From NCBI RefSeq assembly GCF_018873765.1, contig NC_057921.1, forward strand, positions 64,779,557 to 64,843,556: a stretch of 64,000 nt of DNA. The letters are read 5' to 3'. Source of the stretch: Telopea speciosissima (taxonomy: Eukaryota > Streptophyta > Magnoliopsida > Proteales > Proteaceae). Numbering within the stretch: the stretch's first letter is position 1; each line of letters starts with the position of its first letter. The notes below the pieces were generated by a model. It was not told the origin of the DNA. It saw only the letters and a list, made by a program, of their open reading frames with translations, and searched no databases. The translations under genes and the position numbers were made by a program. Shown in pieces: positions 11,774 to 24,333 of this stretch.

Positions 11774-14700
11774 ATGATGGAGGATCTCTTCACTGTTTTT
11801 TGTGGGGAATCTGATTGTTCATTTGAGGGTGGGAAGCAATGTGGTTCTGTTTTTATGTTCTTTACTTATCCTTCTTCGTGCATCAACAATGCCTTGGCAA
11901 TTGCCTTCAATATCCTGCTCCTGTTCATGTTGTTATTCAACTTCATTCACAAACCATCTCCAGCATTGCTTCAAACACCTTCCTGCATTCAAGGCCTTTT
12001 GCCTTTTCAGATATTCTCTTCAATTTTTAATGGTGGTCTAGGCATGGTTTACTTTACTTATGGGATCTGGATACTGCAAGAGAACTTGAGAAAAGTGCAG
12101 ACTATTCTACCTCTGCATCAGTGGCTGGTGCTGTTATTTCAAGGCTTTACATGGTTCCTACTTTCTTTCATCATTAGCCTTCGTGGAAAACGACTTCCAA
12201 AAGCATTTTTAAGGCTTTGGTCCATTCTTGCGTGCTTGGTTGCAGGAATTCTTTTTTTTTCTTCTCTTTTGGCTGCGAGCGTGGGGAAACAGACATCAGT
12301 TAAGATTGTTTTGGATATTTTATTGTTGCCAGGAGCAATCTTATTGCTGCTATGCACTTACAAGGTATACAAATATAAAGAGACTCATGATTCTATTGAC
12401 AGCGCTGCCCTCTATACACCTTTGAATGGACAGGCCAATGGGAGTGGTAAAACTAATTTGGATAGCATTGTGACTCCTTGTGCTGAAGCTGGAATTATCA
12501 GTAAAATGTTATTTTGGTGGTTAAACCCCTTAGTGAGGAAAGGTAAGGAGAAAACCCTTGAAGAGGAAGATATACCCCGCTTACGTGAATTAGACAGAGC
12601 AGAAACCTGTTACACCCTCTTCATGGAACAACTGAACAGACACAGACAATCCAATTTGTCTACCCCACCATCAATTTTGTGGACAATAGTCTTCTGCCAC
12701 TGGAAAGAGATTTTAATTTCTGGGTTCTTTGCATTGCTTAAGATAATCACACTGTCTGCTGGTCCTCTACTTCTTAATGCATTCATTCAGGTTGCTGAAG
12801 GAAAAGAAGTCTTCAAATATGAAGGTTATGTATTAGCCATCTCTCTATTCATTGCAAAATGCTTAGAATCGTTGTCACAAAGGCATTGGTACTTCCGCTC
12901 TAGAATAATCGGCCTCCAAGTCAGGTCTGTGCTCTCAGCAGCTATTTATCGAAAACAACTTAGACTCTCAAATGCTGCAAAGATGATGCATTCAGCCGGT
13001 AATATAATGAACTATGTCACTGTAGATGCTTATCGAGTTGGTGAATTTCCTTACTGGTTTCATCAAACATGGACAACAGGCCTCCAGCTTTGCATTGCAT
13101 TGGTGATTCTCTTCCATGCTGTGGGACTTGCAACATTTGCAGCCCTAGTTGTAATTGTACTCTTTGTCCTCTGCAATTCTCCCCTGGCCAAACTACAGAA
13201 CAAATTCCAAGCTAAGCTCATGGCAGCCCAAGATGAGAGGCTGAAGGCTTGTTCTGAGGCTCTTGTGAATATGAAGGTGTTGAAGCTGTATGCATGGGAG
13301 ACCAGTTTCAAGGATGTTATAGAAAGAATTAGGGCTGAGGAATATGTATGGTTGTCAGCAGTACAGATGAGAAAAGCGTACAACATAATTCTGTCTTGGT
13401 CATCCCCCGTATTGGTCTCAGCAGCTACTTTTGGGGCATGTTACTTCCTCGGTATTTCTCTTAATGCTAGTAATGTTTTCACCTTTGTAGCAACTGTACG
13501 TCTTCTCCAGAATCCTGTTAGATCAATCCCTGATGTTATTGGAGTGGTCATTCAAGCAAAGGTTTCACTAGAACGAATTGTCAAGTTTCTTGAGGCACCT
13601 GAGTTGCAAAATGAAAATATTAGGCAAAAGTATAAAGCTGAGGAGTACAGGCACTCTCTTTCTATCAAGTTAGCCAATCTTTCATGGGAGGAGAATCCAT
13701 CTAAGCTCACATTAAGAAACATAAATTTAGCAGTTAAACCTGGCGAAAAAGTGGCTATCTGTGGAGAGGTTGGCTCAGGAAAATCAACCCTTTTAGCAGC
13801 AATTCTGGGAGAAGTTCCACTTATGGGGGGAACTGTAAGTTCTTCTCACCCTGCTCCAATTTCATTTGAGGAGTAAATATTTCAATTCTGTTAGAACTAT
13901 TAATGATTATTTGTTGTCTCGGGATAAAACTTCTTGGTGTAGTTTCTGATAGATAAAGTCAAAATCTTAATGTCATAATCTATGCATCAGTCGGGACTCC
14001 AGTGTATTGTACTTTCTCGAAAGACTTTTCTTATTAAACATTAGAGAGCACATCCTTTTGTGATGTTATATTAGTTTTTATAATGACACCCATTCCTAGC
14101 CAGGTATTGGCACGCAGGACGTCTGGTTTCTTAGGAGAAATTAAATCTGTCATCATTCTTTGGAAATTGTTGAGTGTCATTAAAAAATAGAAAAGAACGT
14201 TGTAAAGCTAATATGCATACATGTTTTGTCATATAAGATCATACCCAAAACTTCGTATGGATTTTGGATTCCATATTTGTGTATGCTCTGTTGATTACTT
14301 TGGGGACATAGCCAAGATATATACTATATATAGATACGTCTTACGACATCTTTTTACGGTGAGTAGCTATATAATGGTCAATAAAATAATAAAAGCATCC
14401 GAGTGCACGAGGCTCCCGTTACAGCAGGTCTGGGAGGGGCAAATGTATGCAGCCTTACCCCTGCTTCACGGAGAGGCTGTTTCCATGTTTCGAACCCGCA
14501 GCCTGATGGTTGCAATAGCGCTACTTAACCGTTGTACCAAGGCTCTCCCACTATAATAGTCAATGAAATCTACAGTGAAAATTTTCAGATCTCATTTCAG
14601 AAGTGATCATCTCTACAATATCTATTTCAAATGACCTAAAGATTCTGATTATGTTCTGAAGCGAATTATGTCAGCAATCTTTGTTTAGCTATAACTTTTC

Positions 14701-17700
14701 TTCTTCTTCATTTACAGATTCAAGTTTATGGAAAGGTTGCCTATGTTTCTCAGATGGCATGGATCCAAACAGGAACAATACAAGAGAATATTCTGTTTGG
14801 TTCTGCCATGGATAAACAAAGATATCTAGAAGTGCTTGAGAAATGTTCATTGGTAAAGGACCTTGAGATGCTACCCTTTGGTGATCTGACTGAAATAGGA
14901 GAAAGAGGAGTTAATTTAAGTGGTGGTCAGAAGCAGCGCATTCAACTCGCACGTGCATTGTATCAGGATGCTGATATTTATCTTTTGGATGATCCATTTA
15001 GTGCCGTTGATGCACATACTGCCATGAGCCTATTTAATGTAAACACAACTATTACCTGCATGCAATTTATGCCTTCTTGACTACTGTCTAACATTGAATG
15101 TCTAAATTTCTGGTGGCAGGAATATGTGATGGGAGCTCTATTAGGGAAGGCGGTCGTACTTGTAACCCACCAAGTTGATTTCCTTCCTGCATTTGATTCT
15201 GTTTTGGTAAGTTAGCGAGCCATTGCCATTTCAGTACTTATCAGTTTTTGGACCATCTTTTTCTTGTGTTGCCAAAAGGATATTAGCCCAAGATATCTCT
15301 TTTTTTTTTGGAGAGGGGGAGGGGGGGGGGGGCGGGGCAGCGGAGGAGGGGGTTCTAATTAATCATAAAGATTATCTCCTTATAGCCCTATAACATCAGT
15401 AATGAGGGATTGGGTTAGCCATAGAAACAATGGGCCAAGGCCAAAGCTCAAGTAGACTTTGCCAAGATGACTCCTATTGATTTTTTAAACTCAATTTTAA
15501 AATGGTTTGACCTATACTAATGTTTGCTTATAGAAATCATCAAATCCCCTGCTACACCCATATACCCAAGAAAACTAGTGGCTACATGTACCTTGTCTAG
15601 TTTGTTCCATAAACTCTTGAACGAAATTTAAAAAAAAATGAAAAATTAAAGCAAGGAATGGGGAAAAATAATGACTTCGCTCACCTAGTTTGATAAATTG
15701 GTCTTTTAATGCATGTAAGTTTAAGTGGACTTCGTAGGGGTCACTGACCCTATAGAGACAGATACTTAACAAAGATTGGTATTGTATAGAAGAACAAGGA
15801 GTGGTTTTATAGCCTCCCCACAAATATGTTGAAAGCATATCTATAATTCTGTGCAATTATTTTAATAAAGTTCTATTTTGTTGGCAGTTAATGTCTGATG
15901 GGGAAATCTTACATGATGCTCCTTATTACCAATTATTAGCCTCTACTCGAGAATTTCAGGATCTAGTCAATGCACACAAGGATATTGCGGGTTCTGAAAG
16001 GCTAGCTGAGATTACTTCACAGAGGGGTAAAATTACTTCCGCAGAGATTAAGACGACTTACACTGAAAAACAGTTCAAAGCAACAACAAGAGATCAGTTG
16101 ATTAAACAAGAAGAAAGAGAAACTGGAGATACAGGATTTAATCCTTATCTACAGTATCTAAATCAGAATAAAGGCTTATTGTATTTCACAATTGCAAGTC
16201 TTGGTCACATCATATTTGCGGTTGGGCAGATATCTCAGAACTCTTGGATGGCTGCTAATGTTCAGAATCCTCATGTTAGCAAGTTGATGCTGATAACAGT
16301 CTACTTCGTGATTGGATGTGGTTCAACATTCTTTTTGCTCTTTAGATCATTTTTCGTAGTTGTTTTGAGCATCCAGTCATCAAAGTCCATATTTTCTCAG
16401 TTATTGAACTCTCTTTTCCATGCACCAATGTCTTTTTATGACTCAACTCCCCTGGGAAGGATATTGAGTCGGGTGAGCTTCTCCATCCTAGAACTTAACA
16501 ATGAATTAAGTATGCTTAAAGAAAATTTTGATAGACTTATATTGCTTTCTTGCGCAGGTCTCTTCTGATTTGAGTATTGTAGACCTTGATGTCCCGTTCA
16601 GTTTAATTTCTACTGTTGGAGCTACCACAAATGCTTGTGTGAGTCTTGGAACATTGGCTGTTGTAACTTGGCAAGTTCTATTTGTCTCCCTACCAGTGAT
16701 TTGCCTGGCACTATGCTTGCAGGTATTACCATAATAAAATTCAAGTTACTGTTGTAAGTAGAATTATCTTTATCAAATTCGCACTCTCCATTGCCTAAGA
16801 CATAGCCATGAGGTTTTATGATATCAATTCAAGTGAGTCACCAACTACTAGATTTAACTAGGCCATGACATAAATTATGGATGTCTTCTGAGTTTCAAAA
16901 TTGGCAAAAACTTCTCATCAAGCATCTAATGAACAAAACAACAAACATGATCTTGTGGAGACAACCGCAAACTCATTCAAATGGTCATAATTCAAAGCTA
17001 CCTGATTTACTGTATTCTCTTGGATGATAATCATAATGAATGGTAAAGAAAACTGCATAGATACGATGATAATGTTCTTATGGTTAGATCAGTTCCAATT
17101 GTATTTCCTTTATGGGACCTACCGAATGGTCCCACAAATGCTCTGTGAATTGCAGATGCATCCATATATCGAAATAGATAAATAAAAGAAGAGAAGTTAC
17201 AAGGATTCATTCTTCCCGTTCTCCTTTCTGGAGTTTTGATTAATCTTTTTTGTTAATTCAATTAGCCCTTCTCAGAAACTAACTTCGCTGGATTTTGGTT
17301 ATAACCAACAGAAATACTACTTTGCTTCTGCGAAGGAGTTAATGCGAATCAATGGGACAACTAAGTCTTTTGTAGCAAACCATCTAGCAGAATCCGCTGC
17401 TGGAGCCATGACAATCAGAGCATTTGAGGATGAGGAGCGATTTATTGCAAAGAATTTCGATGTCATTGATAGAAATGCTAGCCCGTTCTTCCACAATTTT
17501 GCAGCAAATGAATGGTTAATCCAACGTTTAGAACTTTTGAGTGCCACTGTTCTTTCCTCCTCAGCACTTGCTATGGTTTTGCTTCCTCCGAGAACTTTTG
17601 GCTCAGGTGAGTTCCTATTATTGTCTTGCATCACGGTTATGGTTGTTTTTCTGTTCCTCATTAATCTTCATATCTCAACTAGATTCCTGAATTCGAAATA

Positions 17701-20700
17701 TTGTCCTAGTACGGAGGCACTGAATATGTCTTTAACTCTTTATACATGCAATGTTTTTCTGGTCACCCAAACCAGAATCGTGGGGTACCTCTACGTGTTT
17801 TTATTTGTTTGTTATATTATAATTATTTAGTTGTTATTGAGTTCCATTAGAATAGAACTCTATCTAATCACTTTGTAATAGTTGTCAACCACATAAGTTA
17901 CTTGTAGCTTTAGAACACTCCCATCATTGGAGAGTTCCTTTTTTTAGTTTCCTAGTTGGATAATTTATTACATAGAGTTTGAGATTCTTATTCAACTCTA
18001 TCTATATGTGTAAAAGCCTAAGGGCTCCCCTTCCCTACGCTTTTTGATGAATAAGAAATTGGCTTTTCCTTTAATGGAGCTGTTTGGGCATGTGTGATAT
18101 TTATGCACCAACTTGAGGCCTTGAGGGGGAATGTTGAGTTACGTAACTTGATAAGGGTATTTTGGCTATTTTCTTTGTTTTATTTCCTTTATTTCCCTCT
18201 CCAGCTATCATAGTCAGCTATGGAGGGTTATATTTGTATTTCTGCCCTATTAATGAAATCTATAAGTAAAGGGGCTGAGTGAAGGCATTATTCACTTAAG
18301 CCATTCTCATATTCTCTGTTCAGCTAATAATTTGAATATTAAGAAGCCATGCCTGTAAGACTTATTCTATAGAATGGTAGGATGATAAATCAACTTTTAG
18401 GCAAGTGGAAGAACTCTTTGCGTTAATGTTTGAAAACACTTATTTGACTTACTACAGGTTCGCATATGAAATCACCCACTGGACATTTTGGTTACTAATA
18501 TCTTGATGGCAGGGTTTGTTGGAATGGCACTATCTTATGGTCTTTCTTTGAACATTTCCCTCATTAACTCTATTCAGAACCAGTGTACGCTAGCAAATTA
18601 CATCATTTCTGTTGAGAGGCTAAACCAGTACATGCATATACCCAGTGAAGCCCCTGAAGTCATAGAAGAGAACCAGCCCCCACCAAGTTGGCCAGCTGTG
18701 GGAAAAGTGCAGATCCATGATTTGAAGGTAACTCATCTATAAGAACATGAGTGTGATTTCAGCATAATTCTTCATGACAATAATATATTAATATATTTAT
18801 ATACTCCAAATTATAATCAAGCAGATCAGATATAGGCCCGATACTCCACTTGTTCTTTCTGGGATCAGCTGTACATTTGAAGGAGGACATAAGATTGGTA
18901 TTGTTGGCCGCACAGGTAGTGGGAAAACGACTTTGATTGGTGCTCTGTTTCGTCTTGTGGAGCCAGCAGATGGAAAGATCATCATAGACAACCTAGACAT
19001 CTCCATGATAGGGCTTCATGATCTGAGATCACGTATTGGGATCATACCTCAAGATCCTACTCTTTTCAATGGGACTATAAGATACAATTTGGACCCATTA
19101 TCACAATATACTGACAAGGAAATATGGGAGGTATGACAACTGTTAATGTGCTGTTGCTTTAGAGTTACATTAGCTTTTGAAACCACAAGCAGAGTTTTTT
19201 TAATGTTCACCCACTGTGGCTCCAGGAATTTTGTTAACAGTAAGTTAAAATTTCTTACATAATTATTTTTCCCCAAAACTAGAGAGCAGGAGTTACAGTT
19301 CCAACAGTGAAGTATTCCAAAACTCTAATTTGTGGTATTGACTGTGCTGAAACCTGTGTGAGACCACATAATGAAGTAGTTCTCAAATTAATTACTTGTT
19401 TATCGTATTTGGCAATGGCAGATCGATTTATGTATGGGTGAAATCGTTTGAACCTCCCATTTTCATGTTTACAAAACTGTACTTGGTCAGGAAACCAGCT
19501 ATGCGAATCAATAATTCAACAAAGAAGTTTCTGGTCAAGCCTGATTGAATTTTTAGTAAAACAGAGTTGTGGCCTTACTATTTGCTAAAGTGGACTCTAT
19601 TATATTTGAGACTTGACAATGTACTCTTGAACGTAGTACATAAACTTGATAGAAATGTCAAATATTTAAGACGAAGTTCCTCTTTTATCATTGCAGAACG
19701 ATAACTCATTTGAATATAAACAGCATTTCTCTAGTTTAGAGGTTTGATTTGGCAGTGAAAAAGAACACAATGGCTTTGGAAACTAATGCCCCTTTAGGCA
19801 GAATTAGTAGTTATTTGAAAAATGAATTTGATCCCATCATCAGTAGCAGTTTCAGTTCAACTTAACTATAGCTAACTACTTCTATGTTCATGCATTTTTT
19901 AAAGGTCCTTCAAAAATGCCAACTTCAAGAGGCTGTACAAGAGAAGGAAAAGGGTCTGGATGCTTTAGGTAAGATCCTTTTCTTTCTTTCTTCCTTCTTT
20001 ATCAGCTATGAATTGTTCATAACCATATAAAATTACAGTAATGGAAGATGGATCAAACTGGAGCATGGGGCAGCGGCAATTATTCTGTTTAGGCCGTGTT
20101 CTGTTAAGGAAAAGCCGGATATTGGTTCTTGATGAAGCCACTGCATCAATTGACACTACAACAGATTCAATACTCCAGAAAACCATAAGGACTGAATTTG
20201 CAAATTGCACTGTAATTACAGTGGCCCACAGAATACCAACGGTAATGGATTGCACAATGGTGGTCGCCATAACTGATGGTAAGTTACACAACCTTCAGCC
20301 TATGTAATGACCAACATAGAAGAGTACCTACCATATGGAAGGAATGCTATTTGAAATTGTTTAACAGATACAGCCTACCCTATTAGAGATTTTTTTTTCT
20401 TTCGCACCACCGTGGGGGGTGAGGGGGTTTAGGGAAGCTGTAATTCACCAATTTCTCAGCATTAGTTAGATCTTCAAGCATCTCCTTCAGATAAACATTT
20501 TTTCTAGCAGAAAGCTTAGGCCACCGTCTAGTTCTGGCTGTACAGTCCATGCTAGAGGGGGTTCTCAAATTGCAGTATCAGCCCAGACTAATGAGCAGGT
20601 GGGCTAGAAGTGCAAGGATTATGTATATATGTATGTATGTGTGTTAGTTGGTCTGTTTTCTACTTCATATTCCCATGTTGATGCCGATCCCCACATCCCC

Positions 20701-21050
20701 CCTGGCCGCTTTCCTCTAAGAGAAAAGGGGGATCCTTCAATTTTACCGAGTTTACTCCTTTTTTATTTAAAAAAAAAATACTATTTTTGAGTTTTGTCCA
20801 GTTTTATGAAAATAAAAATTACCTAAGAAAGCATGAACCCTAAACCAACCGAGTCAATTAGAAAAAAAGAGAGTTAATTATCAAGTGCTTGGTTGACTGT
20901 TCTGAGTGTTGTAAACCTCCTATTTTCTCTTTTTCAGGTAAAGTAGTGGAATATGATGAACCAACAACATTGATGAAGAGAGAAGGATCATTGTTTGGCC
21001 AGCTTGTTAAGGAATACTGGTCGCATTTCCACTCAGCAAATCAACATTAG
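11774..21050 (+). CDS. ABCC10: ABC transporter C family member 10-like
   Basis: Full-length ABCC (MRP-type) exporter, 1483 aa in 11 exons: 11774-13834, 14718-15038, 15120-15206, 15888-16472, 16558-16722, 17312-17606, 18513-18727, 18825-19130, 19905-19968, 20039-20278, 20938-21050. All phases agree and no stop interrupts. Such proteins move glutathione conjugates and other organic anions across the vacuolar or plasma membrane. An N-terminal membrane bundle (TMD0) and TMD1 precede NBD1: Walker [10 protein letters not shown] (664-672), signature LSGGQ (754-758), Walker B DIYLLDD (773-779), H-loop His about 811. TMD2 follows, then NBD2: Walker [10 protein letters not shown] (1271-1279), signature WSMGQ (1374-1378), Walker B LVLDE (1395-1399). 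NBD1 has Asp where NBD2 has the catalytic Glu, the usual ABCC asymmetry. Length fits the family (about 1450-1500 aa). Intron 1 holds a SINE and intron 6 a copia LTR fragment. The substrate cannot be told from sequence. Confidence 0.93.
14388..14551 (-). mobile_element. Au-type SINE, full length
   Basis: Read on the minus strand it starts GGGAGAGCCTTGGTACAACG, has a Pol III box-B-like GGGTTCGAA and the Au-family words 'ggaaacagcctct', 'gcaggggtaaggctgc' and 'gggagcctcgtgcac'. It is flanked by an 18-bp target duplication with two mismatches (14370-14387, tataatggtcaataaaat; 14552-14569). It lies in ABCC10 intron 1, antisense to the gene. The tRNA-like head is a SINE promoter, not a functional tRNA. 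Confidence 0.88.
15321..15332. repeat. Poly-G run (12)
   Basis: Twelve G after a T-tract and GGAGAGGGGGA, in ABCC10 intron 3. Confidence 0.85.
18115..18322 (+). mobile_element. Copia 3' end: polypurine tract plus LTR fragment
   Basis: 'gccttgagggggaa' (about 18118-18131) is a copia polypurine tract, preceded by 'caccaacttgagg', a common copia 3' context. Then comes TGTTGAGTTACG (LTR start, 18132), running to a plausible end TGTTCA at 18322. The internal region is missing. It lies in ABCC10 intron 6 (17607-18512), in sense. The preceding 17832-18090 also looks LTR-like but I could not set its ends. Confidence 0.5.
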
Positions 21051-22499
21051 CTAATGAAAGACAATCCAAGTAGAAGAAATTTAAGCAGGTTACTCTGGGC
21101 CCAGAGGATGAATGGAAGCTTTACATTTATCTCTTTTCTTTGAATGTATCATGCTGTATTGAAATTTTCTCATCAATTCAAAAAGTCAGAATTTATTACA
21201 CAACTATGCATTTGACTTCAGGTATAGCGTTCCCAACTCATGTATTTGTGACCTTTAATATTGTCACAAGGAACCTTGAAAGACAAAGGAATGAGAAGGG
21301 ACAGTCTCCAAAAGGATAAAGAAAAGAGGAGCCCACGTCCATCTAACTCGCCAAATTTTAGCTAGAGAGAAGCACAGTAAGTTGGAGTTTCACAAAATTG
21401 CAATTAAACAATAGAATCCAATGGCTCTTCTGTATTGACATGTTGTTATAATGCGAGGAAGGAAGAAGAAAAGAGGGGCCAACAAGCCTAGGCCATCAAG
21501 CAGCCCAAGTTGGGGCCCTTGTGTTGGGTTTGGACCGTTTGGTCCACCTAATAGGCCAGGCTTAAGCCCATTATTTGGTCTTTAAAGTAGTCCATGTATG
21601 AGGGATAGTCCTGCTTACTATTTTGATAGTTTCTGTTTTATTGTTTGCTACTTTATTAGGTACTGGTTAGTTTGTTTCTATTTTTGTTAAGTAGCTACAA
21701 GTTAGATTTTATTTTGTATTAGTTTCTACATTGAGATGTATCTAAAAATTAGGGCTTAAATTAGGCTAGTTTCTATTTTAATGGGTTGCTACTTTGTAAG
21801 GGATTTCTTCTCCATGCAAGGGGGATTTGAAGTAAAGAAAAAAGACTGGCTTTGTTCGCCTTTGCTGCGAGAGACAGTGGTGGGGGTATGCCCTATTGGT
21901 TGTTGGAAGACTGACCAAGGCCATGGTCATATCCCTTCTTCTTCTTTCATATCTTCATTCTTTTACTACTGGTTTTTATTTTCTCAAATCCTATGCAGGC
22001 TATTACTTGGGTATTTTTTTTATTTGTCTTATTACTGTTGGAGGGCTGCTGTAATGGTATTTCACTATGGTAGATGTTGTTAAATCTGAGTTTTCTGGTT
22101 TGAAGGAGAAAGCATACAGTTCCTTACTCTGGCCTTTCTTAGCCTCCCTTTGACTGGGATTTTGGGGTATTCTGCCTTGTGGATTAAGGGATATTGTTAG
22201 CTTCTAAATCTTTAGTGACTTGCTGTTCTGCATTATCCAGCCATTGGAATGAATGGATTTTTACATATGACGACTAACTCATGGAGTAATGTTTTCGAAT
22301 ATATTCTGGTGAATATGAATAGTTCATTAGGCAAGTGAAGGACTACAATAGAAGATGACAATTCAATGAAAGTGCTGATGACAATGCTAGCAAGTGATCT
22401 ATTTGTAGATTCTAGTATCCATTGTTTTTGGTAAGATCAGAAAAGGTTCTGTAAAATTGTCTATCATTCATCTATGAGATCAGCTGTAGCAGAAACCAT
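21051..22499. other. ABCC10 3' flank with a probable transposon insertion
   Basis: 3' UTR and spacer. Copy A of the duplication goes almost directly from the ABCC remnant to the DUF3143 gene, whereas here about 1.4 kb intervenes. Part of it (from about 21521, TGTTGGGTTTGG) has LTR-like TA-rich/CT-rich text, but I find neither a clear second end nor a target duplication. DUF3143 exon 2 is not found here. Confidence 0.35.
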
Positions 22500-22905
22500 A
22501 AGTCAAATCCAAAACTATGGAAAAGGGTGAAACATCTCTATCAGTGTAGGAACAAAGGGAATCAAAACAAGGTTTATTTCGGCAAACCTTATACCGAAAA
22601 TCCTCTATCCAGGGAAAACTCTGAGAATACAAAGTTTTCTTCTTCTCAGGAAGCTTTTTTAAAGCCATCCTTCTTCAGCAGCTGAGAGCTCTGTTTCAGA
22701 GGATTTTGAGTAAACCTTGACTTTCCTTCTGGAAGACCTTGACTTTCCTTCTGGAAGGAGCTAGGTTTGAGGACACACAGGATTTCCTGAAACGGGAAGG
22801 GCGAAAAACTTCTAAACTGGAGGGCAGCAGCATAATGTTCTGCCATTTTCAGAGCTTACCCGATAAATTTAGAGGAAGATAATGCGACCACCATATGGGT
22901 TTTAA
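22500..22905 (-). pseudogene. Decayed DUF3143 copy (copy B)
   Basis: Matches exon 1 and upstream of the intact DUF3143 gene (7940-8665). Words such as 'gctgagagctctgt' and 'aggattttgag' are shared, and the translation keeps ALQFRS and Ser/Lys-rich transit text. It is broken: about 105 bp of the conserved domain are deleted between 'caaacctta' (about 22590) and 'ctctatccag', a 24-bp tandem duplication containing 'ccttgactttccttctgg' lies at 22717-22760, frames are shifted, and the second exon is missing. Similarity continues upstream to about 22905 (counterpart about 8665). No protein can be made from it. Confidence 0.85.
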
Positions 22906-23761
22906 GCTGGTGAATTTCGTATTAAGAATTCGATTTATTAATCAGAAGGAGAGGAGAAGTTACACCAGTGGCATCGAAGCCACAAAGAGCTTGGAACCAA
23001 GAATACTACTGTCTTACTCTCAACAGAGCAAGCTTGAAATGAAGTAGAACGAGCATTCCCCGAACATTAGATGCGAGATATGCTTAAAGTCTAGAACGAT
23101 TGCCGCCATTGGAGAAAGCGAATAAGTTTCAAGGAATATGATGATGGACATTTAAGGGGTGACTGGTCACACAGAATTGCAGTCATTACATGATGTGGAA
23201 AGTTTTTTTCTTTTTTTTTGGGTAAATGCCCATAATACCCTTAACAGCACTTCATTCCATATTTACCCTATTTGGGATGAAGTGCTATTACATTTTTACC
23301 CCCCATTATGAATGAAACATCACCATCTCAAAACTGAAGAAAACGAAACACAAAGGGAAGAAAATGAACAACCTCCGGCGAAGAACCAAAATCCTCGCCG
23401 GATATCGGCCTGTTCTAAGTGCTATCGCCACCTCTCTCTCTTGTTCAGTAATCATTTTTGAGGTTTGAATTTTCTGCTGTTCCCAAATCAACATGTATCT
23501 TCTTCTTCAAAAGGGTTGAAGCCCAAGCTTTCCATGTATCTTGGAGCTTCCATAGCTTCAGAATCCAAGCTCTTTTCTCTGTTTTTTTTTTTCTTCCTGA
23601 TATTATCTCTTCTATCCCTCTGCAACTCTAACAATGCCACCACCCTTAGCTACAAACAACAGAGTGAGAAGCAGGATAAGACTCCTTTGATTTTTTTTTT
23701 CAAACCCTAGATTGGCATATTAGGGTTTTAATCGATTCTGTTCAAGGAAGCAGTAGGTCTG
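22906..23761. other. Spacer; no firm gene
   Basis: Mixed spacer. An ORF at 23465-23710 has a very hydrophobic Phe/Leu run that resembles a signal peptide, but the run is coded by a T-tract and nothing after it is recognisable. I do not call it a gene. Confidence 0.4.
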
Positions 23762-23941
23762 ATGGTTTCGGTGGCGATGGGGGGAAGGGGTAGCCGTGGT
23801 GGGGATTACGGTTTTGGAAGCGGAGGTGATGGTTACAGTGGTGGAGGTGGTGGATACGATGGGAAAAACGGTGGGGGTAGAGGTGGTGGTGGTCGAAGGG
23901 GAGGGGGTGGTTACGGCGGCGGTGGTGGTGGTGGTGGATAG
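23762..23941 (+). CDS. Small Gly/Arg-rich (RGG) ORF or exon fragment
   Basis: A 59-codon ORF that starts MVSVAMGGRGSRGGDYGFGS, continues with Gly runs broken by Tyr, Asp and Arg (GGGYDG, RGGGGRR, GGGGYGG), and ends at TAG 23939-23941. The composition is that of RGG/glycine-rich domains of RNA-binding proteins (for example TAF15-like or hnRNP-type), but no RRM or RanBP2 zinc finger is found within the next 2 kb. It could be an orphan first exon, a gene fragment, or a GGT/GGA repeat expansion that happens to be open. Not recognised as a specific gene. Confidence 0.3.
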   Translation: MVSVAMGGRGSRGGDYGFGSGGDGYSGGGGGYDGKNGGGRGGGGRRGGGGYGGGGGGGG

Positions 23942-24333
23942 TTATATTCTGACCTGTGGATCTGAAGCAGGGTTAAATAGTAACCAGTAGTAATAATAGC
24001 ACATTCAAGAACTTAAACTTGGGAGTACCAACAGAACAAGACTTGGTTGAATCTTTATCAAGATCAGATTTTTAAAACGGAAATCAACAGAATATCAAAT
24101 GCTAATTCTGAATATATATTCTGATCTGAAAATCTTAATTCAAAACTCAAGATATCAGAGATTGGATCTTAAACCAAAGAACGGAAACATAAGAATTGTG
24201 AGGACAAGGGCAAATTGTCATTTCATTTCAAAACTAACAGTTAATATTCAGGGATACAGAAGTAATTTTTTAAATTTCAGGGGTGGTAGACATAGTTGTT
24301 TATAACCACTGATCTGATTGAAAAATAAATTAT

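Noticed and set aside
14470..14551. tRNA gene suggested by a GGTTCGAA box
   Set aside because: The box belongs to the tRNA-derived head of the Au SINE; no cloverleaf with proper anticodon stem is evident.
23465..23710. Small secreted peptide with a Phe/Leu-rich signal sequence
   Set aside because: The hydrophobic run is coded by a T-tract, and the rest shows no cleavage-site or peptide-family pattern.
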